In this document: one piece after another, positions 44,561 to 53,757 of the stretch
Layout of the letters: every line of letters starts with the position of its first letter
How positions within the stretch are numbered: position 1 is the stretch's first letter
Assembly (NCBI RefSeq): GCF_045679555.1
Contig: NC_092098.1
Coordinates: 19,622,038 to 19,686,037, forward strand
Direction: 5' to 3'
DNA length: 64,000 nucleotides
From: Salvelinus alpinus
Taxonomy: Eukaryota > Chordata > Actinopteri > Salmoniformes > Salmonidae
Notes under the pieces: model-generated
The model's database searches: none
Told to the model about the DNA's origin: nothing
The model's input: only the letters and a program-made list of their open reading frames with translations
Program-made: the position numbers and the translations under genes

Positions 44561-45670
44561 CTTCTTCTTCGATGGGGTTTAACGGCAGTTGGCATCCAAT
44601 ATTAATGATGCATTACCGCCACCAACTGGACGGGGTATTGAACGAGAAAATAAAAATCTGTTGCGGGAAAGGGGGAAAAACTACATCATACAAAATACAA
44701 AAAATGGACACCTCAACAAACAATATGCATCCCACTATTCAATCACAGTTAATTCCAAAATACATAAATGTACGTTCCCAGAACAGGTGAAATGTTAACT
44801 TCCATTCTCAGAACGTTTAAAGTTGCAGGGAGTTTGAGAACGTTTTACTATGGTTCCCTAAAAGGTTTTATTAATGTTCTGAGAATGGAAATTATAGGTT
44901 ATTTGAAGGTAATTAAATATCATTCTGAGAACAAGTTTCAATAAGACTTTTAATCACGCCGTTTTGGACTCCAAACAGAGATAGGACACATGGAAATTAA
45001 TTTGCTTAGGCATTAATTATTGTGCCACAGCATCAATGAGATTGGCACCTATGATCTTCTGTTCTCTACCCATGGAATTAGTCCTCTGCACCACCAGGAT
45101 GGAGCTATCTTGTTCATTTTAGTTTGTTCAAACAGACCCCCTTTCAAAGGAAACAAGCGCTCATTAAGATCAGGTGTGGCCAATTAGTGGGCGTGTTCAA
45201 CACACCTGAACACACTTAACAAGATAGAGGAGAGTTTTGTTGATGCTGAGAATGGAATGTATATGTTTTTAAATAACATTCTTAGAATTTTTTTGGAACA
45301 TTAATGTTTTTATGGAAAGTTTTCTTAATTGTCTGAGAACATGACTTCAAATAGAACCATGAGGAAACCTGCAGAAAATGTTATGCTGAAGTACTGAAAC
45401 TCCCACAGAAGAACAATGTTTCTTAACGTTCTCTGAACAATTTGAGAACATTACTTTAAATAAAACCACGAGGAAAAATGTAGGAAACGTAATACTGAAA
45501 TTCCCATTTAAGAAAACGTATGGTTCTCAGAAAGTTATGTGCTAGCTGGGTATCCTGCAACATTCCCAGAATTTGTAGGAAGGTTGTATGCTAAATAACC
45601 ATAGGACAACCACGCTCTCACCAAGATCTAAGAAACATATGTTTCTCCAAATGTTATGTGCTGACTGGGT
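44561..45670. repeat. GTTCTGAGAAC-rich degenerate repeats and inserted unrecognised block
   Basis: 44790-44940 and 45240-45670 are rich in variants of TTCTGAGAAC/GAACGTT. They include TTCTCAGAACGTTT, GTTCTGAGAATGG and GTTCTCAGAAAGTTATGTG, ending in GCTAGCTGGG or CTGACTGGG. The block at about 44950-45235 between them lacks these motifs and looks like an insertion. Family unknown. Confidence 0.45.
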
Positions 45671-46405
45671 TGTCTCTTTTCTGTTTGTGGGCTCTCTCTT
45701 CCCCTTAGGAGTAATGTGGTCCCTGGGATATGCTGCAATTTTATTTTCTGTTGTGAATTATTGATGAACCTTCTGTAATGACTTAGGCCTATTCTTAATG
45801 ACTTGGGCTACTCTTCAGTAATGACATATCCTAATTGCCTTTACAGTATGTGAGAAAACAAGTGTCAAAGGTTAAAGAAAATGGAAAAGCATTTTTTTGC
45901 TGATATCAAATAGTCCTTTATTAATCATCAATGGCCTGGTTTAGTAAATTGAAGTGTATTACAGTGTAATACTGTTATGATCACACCTGTATTTCTGTGG
46001 AGGAAACGGGTTTGTAGTGGTTTTTCTCCTTGCTTGCTCGTCAGGGATCAGGGGTCAAATGTTAAAATGATTTAACCACAGGGAAATGTAGAGTTGTCTA
46101 GCACATTCTGTCTTTCACCTGACCTCCTAAATGTCCTTTGCTGTCATCCAAAATTGACAAGGCTTGTAAATAATCCTACGGCCATGTTGTGGACATTACA
46201 CATTAAGGGGTGGGGAATGTTACAGCATGAGACGCAAGAAGGCAGGGTAGGAGGTAGTGTAGGCTCTGAGACAGGCAGGTAGTAGGAATAATAGAAACAT
46301 GTTTTAAATCAAAACAAAAAAATGGTTCTACACAGCAAATTAGCTATGTAGGAGAAAGCTCTGTCACCACCAGCTCTGCAACAACAAGAAAACCAACATC
46401 TTGTG
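45671..46405. other. unrecognised noncoding DNA
   Basis: No coding frame or transposon end was recognised. Low-complexity stretches occur at about 46305-46320. Confidence 0.35.
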
Positions 46406-46410
46406 ATCAG

Positions 46411-46660
46411 AGCCAACATAAAATATACTACAGTTTACTATAGAATACTGCAGTACTTACTATAGAATGCTGTAGTATACTGTAGAATACTAAACACTGT
46501 AGTATCCCTCGATCATGTGTAGTAGTTGGTATGTCATTTTGTAATATACTGTAGAATGCTGTAGTAAATACTACAGTATTATACACAAAAAACACTAGTT
46601 AATACAGAAATGTCTGCAAAAAAACACTTTCTTACCATAGTAAATACTACAGTATTTAAT
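46411..46660. repeat. palindrome-rich TACTGTAGTA repeat cluster
   Basis: TACTACAG/CTGTAGTA and ATACTGTAGAAT units occur repeatedly in both orientations, including CTGTAGTAAATACTACAG at about 46560-46577, a near-perfect palindrome. The cluster would form hairpins. It may be a MITE-derived satellite. Confidence 0.6.
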
Positions 46661-46667
46661 TGGCATA

Positions 46668-46890
46668 CAGTACCAGTCAACAGTTTGGACACACTTACTC
46701 ATTCCATCTTTTCTTGATTTGTACTATTTTCTACATTGTAGAATAATAGTGAAGACATCAAAACTATGAAATATCACATATGGAATCATGTAGTAACCAA
46801 AAAAGTGTTAAACAAATCAAAATATACTTTATATTTGAGATTCTTCAAAGTAGCCACCCTTTGCCTTTGACAGTTTTGCCCACTCTTGGC
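46668..46890 (+). mobile_element. Tc1-like transposon, left end only
   Basis: It begins CAGTACCAGTCAACAGTTTGG after TA at 46666-46667 and continues ATTGTAGAATAATAGTGAAG and CAAAGTAGCCACCCTTTGCC, the 5' region of a common fish Tc1 subfamily. It stops abruptly near 46890 before the transposase. Confidence 0.75.
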
Positions 46891-47666
46891 ATCAAACTCA
46901 TATCATATAATCTTCAGTCCACATTACGGGATGTATTTTGAGTCTGTGTACAGTTTCACACAAACCTGTTCCTTCCTATAAATCATTACATACATGCATC
47001 TTATCCATGTCTCTACCATAACACCCAATAGTTGTTGGTAGCTGGCTCAGTATTCTTCACTTCTCCATTTCGCCACATATACAGTAGACAAGGTCTTATG
47101 GTTGTTTATTTGAATTTCAGATGCAAATCCACTTCCATAGCATTATATCCAAAGAGTTAAAGATGATACTGAGGATATTGTGCAGTGACCCTGATGTATG
47201 TGACAGAGGCCTATCTGCCATTTGTCTCTCTCTCTGGGCCCTATCAGAGGTCAGCATCCACAGTGCCACAGACGAGCTCTGGCTTCTAGTAAACACAAAC
47301 ATAGCAGACATTAATGATGTAAATATTGATTGAGAGCATTAATGATGGCATAAAGGATTAGAAGTCAAATCATCACATTAAATATGTATGTGTGTATTAA
47401 TGAGGGGGCAGGGGAGAGGGTCAGAGGGGATGTTTCTGATCGGCACCCTGGAGCTCTGCAATAGCAGCTCCCTCCCTCTCACAGCACAGACAGACACCAG
47501 GGCCTGCTGCAATACAGCCTCTCATGTGGCATCACACTCTCATGATGAGGACTACAACTTCTTGAACTTTCACCTGCTCAGGTGCACAAGAGTGTTGTGA
47601 CCATATACTTAGATGGAATGAAGTATCATCTTTGTATCTATGCCATTGTGGTGTATGTGACAGCAT
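46891..47666. other. single-copy-looking DNA left of duplication copy 2
   Basis: No transposon ends are seen. The part 47394-47547 has an inverted counterpart at 53612-53757 (separate entry). Short frames at 47121-47333 and 47388-47600 resemble nothing known. Confidence 0.4.
47394..47547 (+). repeat. inverted-repeat arm U
   Basis: The sequence around GATGTTTCTGATCGGCACCC, GAGCTCTGCAATAGCAGCTC and CAGGGCCTGCTGCAATACAG is the reverse complement of 53612-53757 with only scattered differences. It does not look like any transposon in the window. The two arms face each other around about 6 kb. Confidence 0.8.
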
Positions 47667-48237
47667 GGCTAGGATTGGCAGAGTGTGCTAAAGCAGTGAA
47701 TAAAACAAACTTAGGGAGGAGGCTTCTAATGTTAACATGCATGAAACCAAGGCTTTTACGGTTACAGAAGTCAACAAATGAGAGCACCTGGGGAGTAAGA
47801 GTGGAGCTAGGCACTGCAGGGCCTGGATTAACCTCTACATCACCAGAGGAACAGAGGAAGAGTAGGGTAAGGGTACGGCTAAAGGCTATAAGAACTGGTC
47901 GTCTAGTGTGTTCGGAACAGAGAGTTAAAGGAGCAGGTTTCTGGGCATGGAAGAATAGATTCAAGGCATAATGTACAGACAAGGGTATGGTAGGATGTGA
48001 ATATAGTGGAGGTAAACCTAAGCATTGAGTGACGAGGAGAGAGGTATTGTCTTTAGAGACACCATTTAAACCAGGTGAGGTCACCGCATGTGTGGGAGGT
48101 GGAACAAAAGGGTTAGCTAAGGCATATTGAGCAGGGCTGGAAGCTCTACAGTGAAATAAGACAATGATCACTAACCAAAACAGCAATGGACAAGGCATAT
48201 TGACATTAGGGAGAGGCATGCGTAGCCAAGTGATCAT
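47638..48237 (-). CDS. LINE A N-terminal ORF fragment with intact 2A-like motif
   Basis: This 199-codon frame is the duplicate of 41803-42381. It has a hydrophobic N-terminal segment (residues 16-30), a second hydrophobic run LTLLFLCSS, then GDVEVNPGP at residues 132-140, matching the 2A consensus D(V/I)ExNPGP. LGFMHVNIRSLLPK follows, the entry to the endonuclease domain, and the frame then runs into flanking DNA beyond the duplication edge at 47667. 2A-like peptides are known in some APE-type non-LTR retrotransposons. It is a truncated relic and expression is unlikely. Confidence 0.6.
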   Translation of the reverse strand: MITWLRMPLPNVNMPCPLLFWLVIIVLFHCRASSPAQYALANPFVPPPTHAVTSPGLNGVSKDNTSLLVTQCLGLPPLYSHPTIPLSVHYALNLFFHAQKPAPLTLCSEHTRRPVLIAFSRTLTLLFLCSSGDVEVNPGPAVPSSTLTPQVLSFVDFCNRKSLGFMHVNIRSLLPKFVLFTALAHSANPSHAVTYTTMA

Positions 48238-48398
48238 GGGGTCTAGTGAGTAGCTAGGCGGGCTGGAGACACGGCGATTCAGACAGCTAGCGGGCTGGGG
48301 CTAGCAGGCTTGCAGAAGGGCCCTCCTTTTACGCTGCTGCTACTCTCTGTTTATCATCTATGCATATTCAATTTAATAACTCTACCTACATGTACATA

Positions 48399-48876
48399 CA
48401 GTTGAAGTCGGAAGTTTACATACACCTCAGCTAAATACATTTAAACTCAGTTTTTCACAATTCCTGACATTTAATCCTAGTAAAAATCCCCTGTTTTAGG
48501 TCAATTAGGATCACCACTTTATTTTAAGAATGTGAAATTTCAGAATAATAGCAGAGAGAATGATTTATTTCAGCTTTTATTTCTTTCATCACATTCCCAG
48601 TGGGTCAGAAATTAACATACACTCAATTAGTATTTGGTAACATTGCCTTTAAATTGTTTAACTTGGGTCAAATGTTTTGGGTAGCCTACAGTGAATTATA
48701 AGTGAAATAATCTGTCTGTAAACAATTGTTGGAAAAATTACTTGTGTCATGCACATAGTAGATGTCCTAACCGACTTGCCAAAACTATAGTTTGTTAACA
48801 AGACATTTGTGGAGTGGTTGAAAAAGGAGTTTTAATGACTCCAACCTAAGTATATGTAAACTTCCGACTTCAACTG
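48399..48876 (+). mobile_element. Tc1-like deletion derivative (copy 2, longer)
   Basis: Same ends and same TA target as 42543-42990, here 478 bp. The extra 30 bp includes GGGTCAAATGTTTTGGGTAG, which matches the expected internal sequence of the family. Copy 1 therefore suffered the deletion. Confidence 0.88.
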
Positions 48877-49090
48877 TAATACCTCAATTACCTCGACTAA
48901 CTGGTGCCCCCGCACATTGACTCTGTACAGGTACCCCCTGTATATAGCCTCGCTAGTGTCTATTTACTGCTGCTCTTTAATTATGTTACTTTTATTTCTT
49001 TTTTTATAGGTATTTTTCTTAAAACTGCATTGTTGGTTAAGGGCTTGTAAGTAAGCATGTACCTGTTGTATTCGGCGCATGTGACAAATA

Positions 49091-49584
49091 ATAATAATTA
49101 TTATACATTTTTTGTTGTTGTATTTTTCACCCCTTTGTTCTCCCCAATTTCGTGGGGAGTTACAGTCTTGTCTCATCGCTGCCACTCCCGTACGGACTCG
49201 GGAGAGGCGAAGGTCGAGAGCCATGCGTGTTTCGTCCTCCGAAACACAACCCAACCAAGCCGCACTGCTTCTTGACACAATGCCCATCCAACCCGGAAGC
49301 CAGCCGCACCAATGTGTCGGAGGAAACACCGTACACCTGGCGACCTGGTCAGCGTGCACTGCGCCCGGCCCGCCACAGGAGTCGCTAGTGCGCGATGAGA
49401 CAAGGATATCCCTGCCGGCCAAACCCTCCCTAACCCGGACGACGCTGGGCCAATTGTGTGCCGCCCCATGGGCCTCCCGGTCGCAGCCGGCTGCGTCAGA
49501 GCCTGGACTCGAACCCAGAATCTCTGGTGGCACAGCTAGCACTGCGATGCAGTGCCTTAGACCACTGCGCCACTCAGGAGGCCC
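49091..49584 (-). mobile_element. tRNA-Leu-like SINE, antisense (copy 2)
   Basis: Identical by eye to 43205-43698, with GTGACAAATA at 49081-49090 and 49585-49594. It was carried by the segmental duplication and is not an independent insertion. Confidence 0.88.
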
Positions 49585-49599
49585 GTGACAAATACATTT

Positions 49600-50447
49600 T
49601 GATTTGATCACGATCCCCACCACAATTGCAACACCGTCGTCCTTCTACACACCGTTCTTCAACATACTCTGTCCGTCAGCACACACTTGAAACATGGCCA
49701 AATCCTTTACAATTCTTACACTGCAATGGTTTAGGGACGAAAGCTCTTACAACGTATCTTACATAACCAAGCTTCACATGCATAGATATTTGCTCTTTAT
49801 CAAAAAACAACAGGACCGACAGAAATTCTTCTTTTCTCCATTCACCCAGTGGGACAGACGCCGGGTTACCAACCACACCAGGAGTTCTCTTCAGGGATTC
49901 AACCTGAACGTTCTTCGTCACCCCTTAGATGACTCCTTTGACGGCTGCTCATCTCCGAAGTTCAAAACAAAAACTTCTGTTGTCCGGATTCTTTTGAGGA
50001 TCACTGCAATCTTCCTCTGTTCTTCAGAAATACAATTAATCAAAGTAAGACCCCTGCTGGCCACTCTGACAGACTCCACTTTTCCCAGCGCATACTTCAC
50101 CATTTTCGACACCTCAAACGGGTCTCCTACATATGCATCCTTACTCAACAAATGCATCCCAACAAGAAGCCATTCATTATCATTCATACACGTATCCTCC
50201 ACTCCAATTTTAGACAATTTCCTTTTTGTTCCAGTTTTCGATACGAATGTTGTCTATTCAGAACATTTGTCTTCACCAACTTTGCTCGAGGTGCTGCTTG
50301 ATTCAAACTCGTCATCCACTTCCGCCATCTTTCCCTGACACGCCTTTTCCTCCTGCACTTCTACGTCTCTACCTAAACTCGTCTGATTCTTCGCTTTACT
50401 CTGAATGTAGCCACATTTTCCGGTTCAGCGGCCTCAGGAAGTTCTTT
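49600..50447 (-). pseudogene. LINE C ORF1-like fragment, copy 2
   Basis: Duplicate of 43715-44560. Here a CCHC-containing frame is longer (49921-49676: VQVESLKRTPGVVGNPASVP, then LQCKNCKGFGHVSSVC) because of a one-base difference near 49866. The upstream part at 50217-49918 reads as in copy 1 with one substitution (EDTCMN for EDKCMN). Stops separate the parts. Confidence 0.65.
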
Positions 50448-51071
50448 CTTCTTCTTCGATGGGGTTTAACGGCAGTTGGCATCCAATATTAATGATGCAT
50501 TACCGCCACCAACTGGACGGGGTATTGAACGAGAAAATAAAAATCTGTTGCGGGAAAGGGGGAAAAACTACATCATACAAAATACAAAAAATGGACACCT
50601 CAACAAACAATATGCATCCCACTATTCAATCACAGTTAATTCCAAAATACATAAATGTACGTTCCCAGAACAGGTGAAATGTTAACTTCCATTCTCAGAA
50701 CGTTTAAAGTTGCAGGGAGTTTGAGAACGTTTTACTATGGTTCCCTAAAAGGTTTTATTAATGTTCTGAGAATGGAAATTATAGGTTATTTGAAGGTAAT
50801 TAAATATCATTCTGAGAACAAGTTTCAATAAGACTTTTAATCACGCCGTTTTGGACTCCAAACAGAGATAGGACACATGGAAATTAATTTGCTTAGGCAT
50901 TAATTATTGTGCCACAGCATCAATGAGATTGGCACCTATGATCTTCTGTTCTCTACCCATGGAATTAGTCCTCTGCACCACCAGGATGGAGCTATCTTGT
51001 TCATTTTAGTTTGTTCAAACAGACCCCCTTTCAAAGGAAACAAGCGCTCATTAAGATCAGGTGTGGCCAAT
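50448..51071. repeat. duplicate of the GTTCTGAGAAC-type repeat block
   Basis: Right part of duplication copy 2, matching 44561-45184. The repeat is cut in the middle by the junction with LINE D. Confidence 0.7.
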
Positions 51072-52289
51072 CAATTTTGCGCGAATGCTGCCATCAATCC
51101 ACGGTTTCTGGTTTGGGAATGTTTTAATAGATGCTGTGGGTACGACATTGCCAATGCACTTGCTAATAAACCCGCTCACCGAATCAGCATATTCATCAAT
51201 GTTGTTGTTCGCCGCAATGCGGAACATATCCCAGTCCACGTGATCGAAGCAATCTTGAAGCGTGCAATCCGATTGGTTGGACCAGCATTGAACAGACCTG
51301 AGCGTGGGAGCTTCCTGTTTTAGTTTCTGTCTATAGGCTGGAAGCAACAAAATGGAGTCGTGGTCAGCTTTTCTGAAAAGAGGGCGGGGGAGGGCCTTAT
51401 ATGCGTCGCGGAAGTTAGAATAACAATGATCTAGGGTTTTGCAATCGATATGCTGATAGAATTTAGGGAGCCTTGTTTTCAGATTAGCCTTGTTAAAATC
51501 CCCAGCTACAATAAATGCAGCCTCAGGATATGTGGTTTCCAGGTTACATAGAGTCAAATGAAGTTCGTTCAGGGCCATCGATGTGTCTGCTTGGAGGGGG
51601 ATATATGCGGCTGTGATTATAATCAAAGAAAATTCTCTAGGTAGATAATGCGGTCGGCATTTGATTGTGAGGAATTCTAAGTCAGGTGCACAGAAGGACT
51701 TGAGTTCCTGTATCTTGTTATGATCACACCACGTCTCGTTAATCAGAAGGCATACACCCCCGCCCCTCTTCTTACCAGAAAGATGCTTGTTTCTGTCGGC
51801 GCGATGCGTGAAGAAACCAGCTGGCTGTACCCACTTCGATAGCGTGTCTCGAGTGAGCCATGTTTCCGTGAAACAAAGAACGTTACAGTCTCTGATGTCT
51901 CTCTGGAAGGCTTGTCAAGAGACTGGACATTGGCGAGTTGTATGCTCGGGAGCGGTGCGCGATGTGCCCGTCTATGGAGTCTGACCAGAAGACCGCTCCG
52001 TCTGCCCCTTCTACGGCGTCGTTGTTTTGGGTCGCCGGCTGGGATCCGATCCATTGTCCTGGGTGGTGGGCAAAACAGAGGATCCGCTTCGGGAAAGTCG
52101 TATTCCTGGTCGTAATGTTGGTGAGTTGACGTTGCTCTTATATCCAATAGTTCCTCCCGACTGTATGTAATAAAACCTAAGATTACCTGTGGTAACAATG
52201 TAAGAAATAACACATAAAAAAAACAAAATACTGCTTAGTTTCCTAAGAACGCGAAGCGAGGGGGTCATCTCTGTCGGCGCCGGAAGTTC
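51072..52289 (-). mobile_element. LINE D, 5' portion (endonuclease), antisense
   Basis: The minus strand starts near 52289 with GGCGCCGACAGAGATGACCC. The leader contains PKQRRRRRGRRSGLLVRLHRR and SIQLANVQSLDKPSRE. The endonuclease in shifted frames contains CFTETWLTR, RADRNKHLSGKKRGGG, CRPHYLPREFS, AGDFNKANLK and KADHDSILLLP. The last block is an open frame at 51626-51057. It ends where duplication copy 2 begins, so the reverse transcriptase is lost. Related to LINE B (shared CRPHYLPREFS). Confidence 0.75.
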
Positions 52290-52503
52290 ACCAAGGCCTA
52301 TATCACCAAGCTCTATATCACCAAGCTCTATATCACCAAGCCCTATATCACCAAGCCCTATATCACCAAGCTCTATATATCACCAAGCTCAATATATCAC
52401 CAAGCCCTATATCACCAAGCTCTATATCACCAAGCCTTATATCACCAAGCTCTATATCACCAAGCCCTATATCACCAAGCTCTCTATCACCAAGCCCTAT
52501 ATC
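52289..52503. repeat. 15-bp minisatellite, about 14 units
   Basis: Units of TATATCACCAAGCYC, with two units lengthened to 17 bp by an extra AT and alternating CTC/CCC variants. It abuts the 5' end of LINE D. The variant order (single-base C/T changes) looks like a tandem array growing by slippage or unequal exchange. Confidence 0.92.
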
Positions 52504-52848
52504 TCAATGAGATGTGCAACAGTTTGAACCCCTCAACATATCAGTTTGAATGTTTTTCAATGATTTTAACAATAATAAAACATCTAACATGCTGGTAGAT
52601 TATTATGACTTCTTTAAGTAATTCAAGATGCATTAAACTAGAGGCATCATTACTGTTACAATGAAAACACTTGTATCTGTGTGTGGTGCAGAACTCACAC
52701 AGTTTTCAAAATACATGATATTTGTAAAGGCAAATTGTTAGGGTTGCAACAGCATATAGGTAAATGGGATTTACATTGACATTTTAGTCATTTAGCAGAC
52801 GCTCTTATCCAGATCATTGATTTGATGTAAATAAACAATGGTAAGTAT
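52504..52848. other. noncoding DNA with a SINE-tail fragment
   Basis: Mostly AT-rich and unrecognised. 52768-52813 reads TTACATTGACATTTTAGTCA then TTTAGCAGACGCTCTTATCC, the 3' tail of a fish SINE without its tRNA-like head. Confidence 0.5.
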
Positions 52849-53299
52849 GTGGAAGGACCACCAGAGGGCAGGCTGGACTCACGGATAGTAGCCCAACTAG
52901 GCATGTGAGTCAAGGGGACCTGAGGCAATTAAGCACAGCTGATGGTACTAATGACCTATTATCTTTTCCCTACAAGAGAGAGGAGGGAACCAGCAAGAAG
53001 GAGGAAAAACATATCTCTGGAAGATGGTTACCAAGAGAGAGAAGCTAACCACGAAGACCCATTAAGACGATGACAAACCCGTGACTTTTGTTGTAGTTTA
53101 AAGATAATCGTATTGTGTTCCTGTTTCATCTGGAGAAGATGTATGGTTTTCCTTGGGAGATTTTCATTGATTATGTTGGAGTGTTTGTATTGACCAAAAT
53201 CCCTCAATAAAGAACTGTGTTCAATCAAGAAACTATCTCCAGACTCGTTAATTCCACCTTTCCGCTTTAGAGTGACGCCAAATTACTTGGTCCGCTCAC
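52849..53299 (+). mobile_element. candidate solo LTR
   Basis: Direct repeats AGTAT lie at 52844-52848 and 53300-53304 around about 450 bp. A polyadenylation signal AATAAA occurs at about 53206, with about 90 bp after it, as in an LTR R-U5 layout. The termini GTGGAAGG and CCGCTCAC are not the canonical TG/CA unless the duplication is read one base differently. No internal retroelement genes adjoin it. Confidence 0.45.
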
Positions 53300-53304
53300 A
53301 GTAT

Positions 53305-53611
53305 AATAAGGAGAAACAGTTCTGAATTATAGTATCAACAACTTGGTGGGTTAGGGTGAAACATAGTGTTAGATTTGATAGACATTTTATTTGTTGTAGG
53401 ACATAAATAGTAGAATAACATTTGCTTAAAAGTGGAATATTTCAAAGATCATGTGGTCACTGTGTTGGTTGTCTATAGAAGGTTAAAGGTCAGGACAATG
53501 AGGTAAACCTAAGCATCTTATGCAGTGTGTCAGAACAGTGCAGCACGGGCAGGTGAAAGGTCAGAAAAGTATGGCACACTTTGAACAGCTAAGTTAAAAG
53601 TTCAATAGGGT
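53305..53611. other. noncoding DNA, weak continuation of arm U'
   Basis: No gene or element was recognised. Short matches to the reverse complement of 47548-47640 (for example GCAGGTGAAAG at 53551-53561) suggest the inverted homology fades out here. Confidence 0.35.
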
Positions 53612-53757
53612 ACATTGGAGAGTGTGAGGCCACATACTGTATTGCAGCAGGCCCTGGTGTCTGTCTGTGCTGTCAGAGGGACGGAGCTGCTATTGCAGAG
53701 CTCCAGGGTGCCGATCAGAAACATCCCCTCTGACCCTGTCCCCTGCCCCCTCATTAA
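53612..53757 (-). repeat. inverted-repeat arm U'
   Basis: Reverse complement of 47394-47547 at high identity: CTGTATTGCAGCAGGCCCTG, GGAGCTGCTATTGCAGAGCT, GGTGCCGATCAGAAACATCC. A LINE was inserted at its right end, and the homology resumes after that insertion (ACACACAATCATATTTAATG at about 55145 matches 47366-47396 reversed). Confidence 0.8.

Larger units (their letters stand above)
41811..45184. repeat. segmental duplication, copy 1 (donor-side)
   Basis: From GGCTAGGATTGGCAGAG at 41811 to GGTGTGGCCAAT at 45184 the sequence matches 47667-51071 in direct orientation, almost base for base. Differences seen: 41963 (T versus G), a 30-bp deletion at about 42808, 43945 (A versus C), CA/TTA at about 43979, and 44308 (T versus G). 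It contains the LINE A 5' end, the LINE B 3' UTR with a Tc1 derivative, a SINE and a LINE C fragment. Confidence 0.92.
47667..51071. repeat. segmental duplication, copy 2 (acceptor-side)
   Basis: It matches 41811-45184 in direct orientation and is about 31 bp longer, mainly from 30 bp retained at about 48664-48693 that copy 1 lost. On its left, LINE A sequence ends abruptly against single-copy DNA. On its right it joins LINE D at GGCCAATCAATTTTGCGCG. Copy 1 is continuous with its surroundings on both sides, so copy 2 is the derived one. Confidence 0.92.

Noticed and set aside
49694-50338. Plus-strand frame of 214 codons
   Set aside because: It is the opposite strand of the LINE C ORF1 fragment and is interrupted in copy 1 of the duplication, so it is a shadow.
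52289-52503. CRISPR-like array
   Set aside because: Units are contiguous 15-bp repeats without unique spacers, in vertebrate DNA. It is a minisatellite.
53667-53757. N-terminal 30 codons of the LINE reverse-transcriptase frame at 53667-54431
   Set aside because: They are encoded by arm U', flanking DNA that happens to be in frame with the truncated LINE. They are not part of the LINE protein.
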